Of a DNA stretch of 64,000 nucleotides, positions 60,899-64,000 are shown piece by piece. The stretch is from the NCBI RefSeq assembly GCF_046630315.1, contig NZ_LQBD01000024.1, positions 62,001 through 126,000 of the forward strand, written 5' to 3'. Position 1 is the first letter of the stretch. Each line of letters starts with the position of its first letter. Source of the DNA: Brucella anthropi_A. GTDB lineage: Bacteria; Pseudomonadota; Alphaproteobacteria; Rhizobiales; Rhizobiaceae. The notes beneath the pieces are model-generated. The model saw nothing but the letters and a program-made list of their open reading frames with translations. It made no database searches and was not told the origin of the DNA. Both the position numbers and the translations under genes were made by a program.

Positions 60899-62923
60899 AT
60901 GAAAAGAAATATGCTTCTTGCAAGCTGTCTTGTCGCAGTTACCCTGCAACCGATGCTTTCGCTCGCGCAGCCAAACCCGCATCCGGCCAGGCCTGATCCG
61001 GTCAAGACGTCTGCCATCAGCCGCACGGAAAACCCGGCGGCAATCGGCGGAACGCTCAAGAGCGGCCTCGATGCCCTTTCCTCCCGGGACGCCCGAAGCG
61101 CCATTGCATTGCGCAACGCAATGCCGCGCGGCTCGCTCGACCGCCAGATATTGACCTGGGCCATAGCCACGTCCGATCTTAATGGCGTGTCGAGCAGGGA
61201 AATCGCCACCGCAGAAACGGAATTGCGCGGCTGGCCCGAAACCCAGGCTCTGCGCGACGGTTTCGAACGGGCCCTCTTGAAGGAAAACCCGGCCCCCGCC
61301 ACCGTCTTCGCAACATTCTCCAAACGGCCACCGCAGACCACGGAAGGCATGATTCTTCTGGCGCGTGCTTATGTCCGTACCGGAAACACCCGCAAAGCGC
61401 ATGCGCTTCTTTCGCCCTGGTGGTCGACACAGCGCCTGTCAACCGATGACGAGCAGAAGGTTCTCAACGAATTTTCCCGCGTTCTGACCCGCGAGGATCA
61501 TCAGCGACGCATCCTGCATGCGCTTTATAATAACCGCTTGCAGTCCGCAAAACTGCTTGCAGGACCGGCACAGGCGCAATCGCTTTATAACGCCTTTGCC
61601 GCCGTCTCGCAGAAATCCCCCAATGCCGCCAAGGCAATCGCCGATGTCGACCGGGCATGGCGGGGCAATGCCGCTTATCAGTTCCTGAAGATTCGCTATC
61701 TGCGGCGCGCCGAGCGCTATAATGAAGCGACCGAACTCATGCTAAGGGCTCCGCATCGGGTGTCAGCGCTTGTCGATCCCGATGCCTGGTGGGTCGAACG
61801 CCGTATCCTGTCGCGCGAAATGCTCGACCTCGGCAAGCCGCAGCTCGCCTACAGGCTGGTTGCGGTCCATACCGCCGAATCGCCCGCCATGGCCGCAGAA
61901 GCGGAATTCCATGCCGGATGGTATGCGCTGCGCGCCCTGAAACAGCCGAAGACGGCCGCATTGCATTTTGCGAAGATCGCGAAAATCTCCTCGCTGCCGA
62001 TCTCCACCTCGCGCGCCTTCTATTGGCTCGGGCGGGCGGCAGAAGCTGGTTCGGGCGGGGATGCGCGTGATTATTATCGTCGTTCCGCGCATTTCGGCGC
62101 CACATTCTATGGACAGCTTGCAGCCGCCAAACTGCATGAGAAAGCACCAAAACTTCGCTATCCGCGACCGACCGAAGCCGACCGCGAACGCTTTGCCAGC
62201 CGTCCGGCGGTGCAGGCGATCAAGCGGCTGGAACAGGTGGGCTATGGCAGCCTCGCAACCGCGCTCTACAGCCAGCTTTCGCAGCAGCTGGACAGTGTCG
62301 GCGAACTGGCCCTGCTGGCGGTGATGGCCGAACACAACAAGAAGGATTATCTGGCGCTGCGTGTCGGCAAAACCGCAACATCGCGCGGCCTTGATGTCGG
62401 AGCGCTGTCACATCCGCTCGGTGCGATTCCCGCCGATGCGAATATAAGCGGACCGGGCAAGGCCCTCGCCTATGCCATTGCGCGGCAGGAAAGCGAATTC
62501 AATGTCGGCGCGGTTTCCAAGGCCGGAGCGCTTGGCCTGCTGCAATTGATGCCCGCAACGGCCAAAGCCGTGGCTGCGCGCAACGGCATGAGCTTTTCCC
62601 TGCCGCGCCTGACCACCGATGGAGCGTATAATGCAACGCTTGGTGCCCATTACCTTACGGAGCAACTCGACCTTTTCGACGGCTCCTACATCCTCACCGC
62701 CGCGGGCTACAATGCCGGCCCCGAGCGCACATCCGAATGGATCGAGAAATATGGCGATCCGCGCGGAAAGCCTGTCGATCAGGTGGTCGACTGGGTCGAA
62801 CGCATCCCCTATTCCGAAACGCGAAACTATGTTCAGCGCGTGATGGAAAATTACGAGGTCTACAAGGCCCGTCTGACCGGAAACGCCGACATTCAGACCG
62901 ATCTGATCTACGGTCGGCGCTAA
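60899..62923 (+). CDS. Soluble lytic murein transglycosylase
   Basis: About 674 residues. A signal peptide (LLASCLVAVTLQPMLSLAQ) leads to a long alpha-superhelical (TPR-like) region and a C-terminal SLT domain: AIARQESEFNVGAVSKAGAL (catalytic Glu in RQESEF), GLLQLMPATAK, AAGYNAGPERTSEW. It cleaves peptidoglycan with formation of 1,6-anhydro-muropeptides, the kind of product sensed by AmpR. Start codon uncertain: ATG 60899 is chosen because it gives a compact signal peptide; ATG 60872 and 60911 are alternatives with no better ribosome site. Confidence 0.9.
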   Translation: MKRNMLLASCLVAVTLQPMLSLAQPNPHPARPDPVKTSAISRTENPAAIGGTLKSGLDALSSRDARSAIALRNAMPRGSLDRQILTWAIATSDLNGVSSREIATAETELRGWPETQALRDGFERALLKENPAPATVFATFSKRPPQTTEGMILLARAYVRTGNTRKAHALLSPWWSTQRLSTDDEQKVLNEFSRVLTREDHQRRILHALYNNRLQSAKLLAGPAQAQSLYNAFAAVSQKSPNAAKAIADVDRAWRGNAAYQFLKIRYLRRAERYNEATELMLRAPHRVSALVDPDAWWVERRILSREMLDLGKPQLAYRLVAVHTAESPAMAAEAEFHAGWYALRALKQPKTAALHFAKIAKISSLPISTSRAFYWLGRAAEAGSGGDARDYYRRSAHFGATFYGQLAAAKLHEKAPKLRYPRPTEADRERFASRPAVQAIKRLEQVGYGSLATALYSQLSQQLDSVGELALLAVMAEHNKKDYLALRVGKTATSRGLDVGALSHPLGAIPADANISGPGKALAYAIARQESEFNVGAVSKAGALGLLQLMPATAKAVAARNGMSFSLPRLTTDGAYNATLGAHYLTEQLDLFDGSYILTAAGYNAGPERTSEWIEKYGDPRGKPVDQVVDWVERIPYSETRNYVQRVMENYEVYKARLTGNADIQTDLIYGRR

Positions 62924-62929
62924 GCTTTG

Positions 62930-62966
62930 ACGGTTCCGGTCGAAACGTCACCGGAACCGTTCTATC
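62930..62966 (+). terminator. Terminator after the lytic transglycosylase
   Basis: Perfect 11-bp stem ACGGTTCCGGT / ACCGGAACCGT with a nine-base loop, followed by a T-rich run (TCTATCTTCTTGTT). Confidence 0.75.
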
Positions 62967-63059
62967 TTCTTGTTCTTACGTATGTCTTGATCCAAAAACC
63001 GCTCCCCCCGCCTTTGGGAGACATGATCGAGCCAAAATATCGATGAAACAAAGAACCGG

Positions 63060-63710
63060 CTATTCGCCAGTTTTTTTCGTGCGCCGTGTTTTTGGTTTGG
63101 TCGCGGCTTTCTTCGGCCTTGCGCTGGCCTTGCTTGCCGCGCTTGCCAGTTTTGCCGCCTGTCCGATCCAGTCCTCGCGCTCCACGCGGCGGGGAAAACC
63201 TATATTCCGCTCGACCCAGCGCGATTCGTCGTCGTTCCAATGTGCGATCTGGTCGTAATGGAATATGCCAAGCCCGTTGAGCAATCCCTGAACGGCGCCG
63301 CCAATCCCCTGAATGGCCGTAAGATCATCGGGCTTTTCAAGGCGTGGCCCTTCCAGAAGCGCCGGGCGGCCCGGATCCCGTACAGGATCTCCGTCCGTTT
63401 CCGGCTGATCTGCCGATAAAGGCCAATCTCCAACCATTTCCGCATCGGGCACGGTGGCCGGGACCTCGGGCTGTTTCGCCTCGCCGGCCGGGGCGGATGC
63501 GCTGGACGCAGCAACCGTTTCAGTGGTCTTGACCGGCTTGACCTCTTCCAGCTTTTCATCGACCGGCAATGTGGCATGGGCAGCGGCAATGATTGTGCGC
63601 TCACGGTCCGGCATTGATGCGCTTCTGCGCCGCAGCAGACGGCCCAGAAGACAGCCGATTACAAAAGCGATGGCAACAAGAACAGCCAGTTGGACAATCA
63701 GCAACGGCAT
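63060..63710 (-). CDS. Membrane-anchored helix-hairpin-helix protein
   Basis: 216 residues: one N-terminal helix (LLIVQLAVLVAIAFVIGCLL), a long charged and Pro-rich linker, a helix-hairpin-helix-type domain (DDLTAIQGIGGAVQGLLNGL, GIFHYDQIAHW) and a Lys-rich tail (RPKKAATKPKTRRTKKTGE). The domain resembles the predicted flap-endonuclease-like or ribosomal L21-like extension (COG3743). Such proteins are widespread in rhizobia and function is unknown. ATG 63710 has GAGGAAACC upstream. Confidence 0.8.
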   Translation of the reverse strand: MPLLIVQLAVLVAIAFVIGCLLGRLLRRRSASMPDRERTIIAAAHATLPVDEKLEEVKPVKTTETVAASSASAPAGEAKQPEVPATVPDAEMVGDWPLSADQPETDGDPVRDPGRPALLEGPRLEKPDDLTAIQGIGGAVQGLLNGLGIFHYDQIAHWNDDESRWVERNIGFPRRVEREDWIGQAAKLASAASKASARPKKAATKPKTRRTKKTGE

Positions 63711-63792
63711 ATGGTTTCCTCGTACTGCGAATAACTCATGCGCGACGAACATGGTCGCCGTCAATATTCCCCCGTCCCGGATGTGCCGCCAC

Positions 63793-63882
63793 CTATTTCG
63801 AGCCGGTCAGCCAGCCGACGCCCGCGCCGATCAGAACCGCCAAAACGAGAACTGGCCAAAACGAAACGGCTAAATAAAGCAT
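63793..63882 (-). CDS. 29-residue single-pass membrane peptide
   Basis: A short gene upstream of the helix-hairpin-helix protein in the same direction. The product MLYLAVSFWPVLVLAVLIGA... is one transmembrane helix ending GWLTGSK. It has AAGGCGG at about eight bases before the ATG at 63880-63882. Ribosome site, hydrophobic pattern and position make it a likely real gene; no family recognised. The 82-bp gap to the next gene suggests one transcript. Confidence 0.5.
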   Translation of the reverse strand: MLYLAVSFWPVLVLAVLIGAGVGWLTGSK

Positions 63883-64000
63883 TGTCAGGTCCGCCTTCTG
63901 TTCCGGAAACGAAACATATGATCCGCTATGCCTATTCATAATGAGAAAGGAAAGGCCCGAACAGGCAGGCTGTCAATTCCGAACAGAAAACTAACAGGGA

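Noticed and set aside
1..64000. tRNA, rRNA, CRISPR, insertion sequence or prophage
   Set aside because: No cloverleaf-type T-loop sequences, no direct-repeat arrays, no transposase or phage proteins were seen.

Overview
The window is about 64 kb of chromosome from an alphaproteobacterium of the order Hyphomicrobiales, most likely family Brucellaceae (Brucella in the wide sense, including the former Ochrobactrum). The strongest clue is an outer membrane protein at 7326-7967 that reads as Brucella Omp25 with scattered substitutions. The ampC-ampR pair at 5025-7265 resembles the OCH-type class C enzymes of Ochrobactrum. The gene order (uvrC-pgsA-moaD-moaE, lptF-lptG-lptD-surA-pdxA-rsmA, acpS-lepB-rnc-era-recO, rpoZ-rsh-pyrE) is typical of rhizobial and brucella chromosomes. 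The differences from remembered classical Brucella Omp25 suggest a non-classical Brucella or Ochrobactrum lineage. This is recall, not a search. I found no rRNA, tRNA, CRISPR array, prophage or insertion sequence.

Layout. 1-4966: start of a molybdopterin oxidoreductase (cut by the window edge), a drug/metabolite transporter, rlmJ, a small exported protein, an RNase T2 and a glutathione S-transferase. 5025-7967: ampC with divergent ampR, then omp25. 8336-12649: a pteridine-reductase-like SDR, uvrC, pgsA, moaD and moaE in one tightly packed run. 12907-16825: a YbaY/META two-domain exported protein, ndk, a DinB protein and an ABC-F ATPase. 16883-17582: a TumE/TumA toxin-antitoxin operon. 17610-20460, minus strand: two small membrane proteins, holC and pepA. 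20850-28855: envelope biogenesis and cofactor operon lptF-lptG-lptD-surA-pdxA-rsmA. 28856-35454, minus strand: an M23 peptidase homologue, rarD, cimA, a GFA-type protein and cysS.

35833-44162 is a mixed housekeeping stretch: a 55-residue protein, an SRAP protein, a NUDIX hydrolase, three poorly characterised genes, a GlxA-type regulator with an isochorismatase-like hydrolase, a dihydroorotase homologue, a YgfZ-type protein, an HD hydrolase and a tyrosine phosphatase-like protein. 44152-48658, minus strand: DUF2062 gene, acpS, lepB, rnc, era and recO. 48700-51079: AraC regulator divergent from a fosmidomycin-resistance-type MFS pump. 51259-57313, minus strand: rpoZ, rsh, pyrE, an FnrN-type regulator and hemN, with a perfect FNR box in front of hemN. 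57708-63882: a NYN-domain protein, a family 5 uracil-DNA glycosylase, smpB, dapA, a soluble lytic transglycosylase, a helix-hairpin-helix membrane protein and a 29-residue membrane peptide.

Most genes are core functions. The points that deserve a second look are: the tumEA control region, where two palindromes cover the -35 and -10 and the predicted transcript is leaderless; the FNR-type promoter and structured leader of hemN; a family of composite two-hairpin repeats that overlap stop codons; an M23 protein that has lost one zinc-ligand histidine; a dihydroorotase homologue with Gln for the first His of HxH; two perfect CtrA-type boxes; and several genes below 60 codons.
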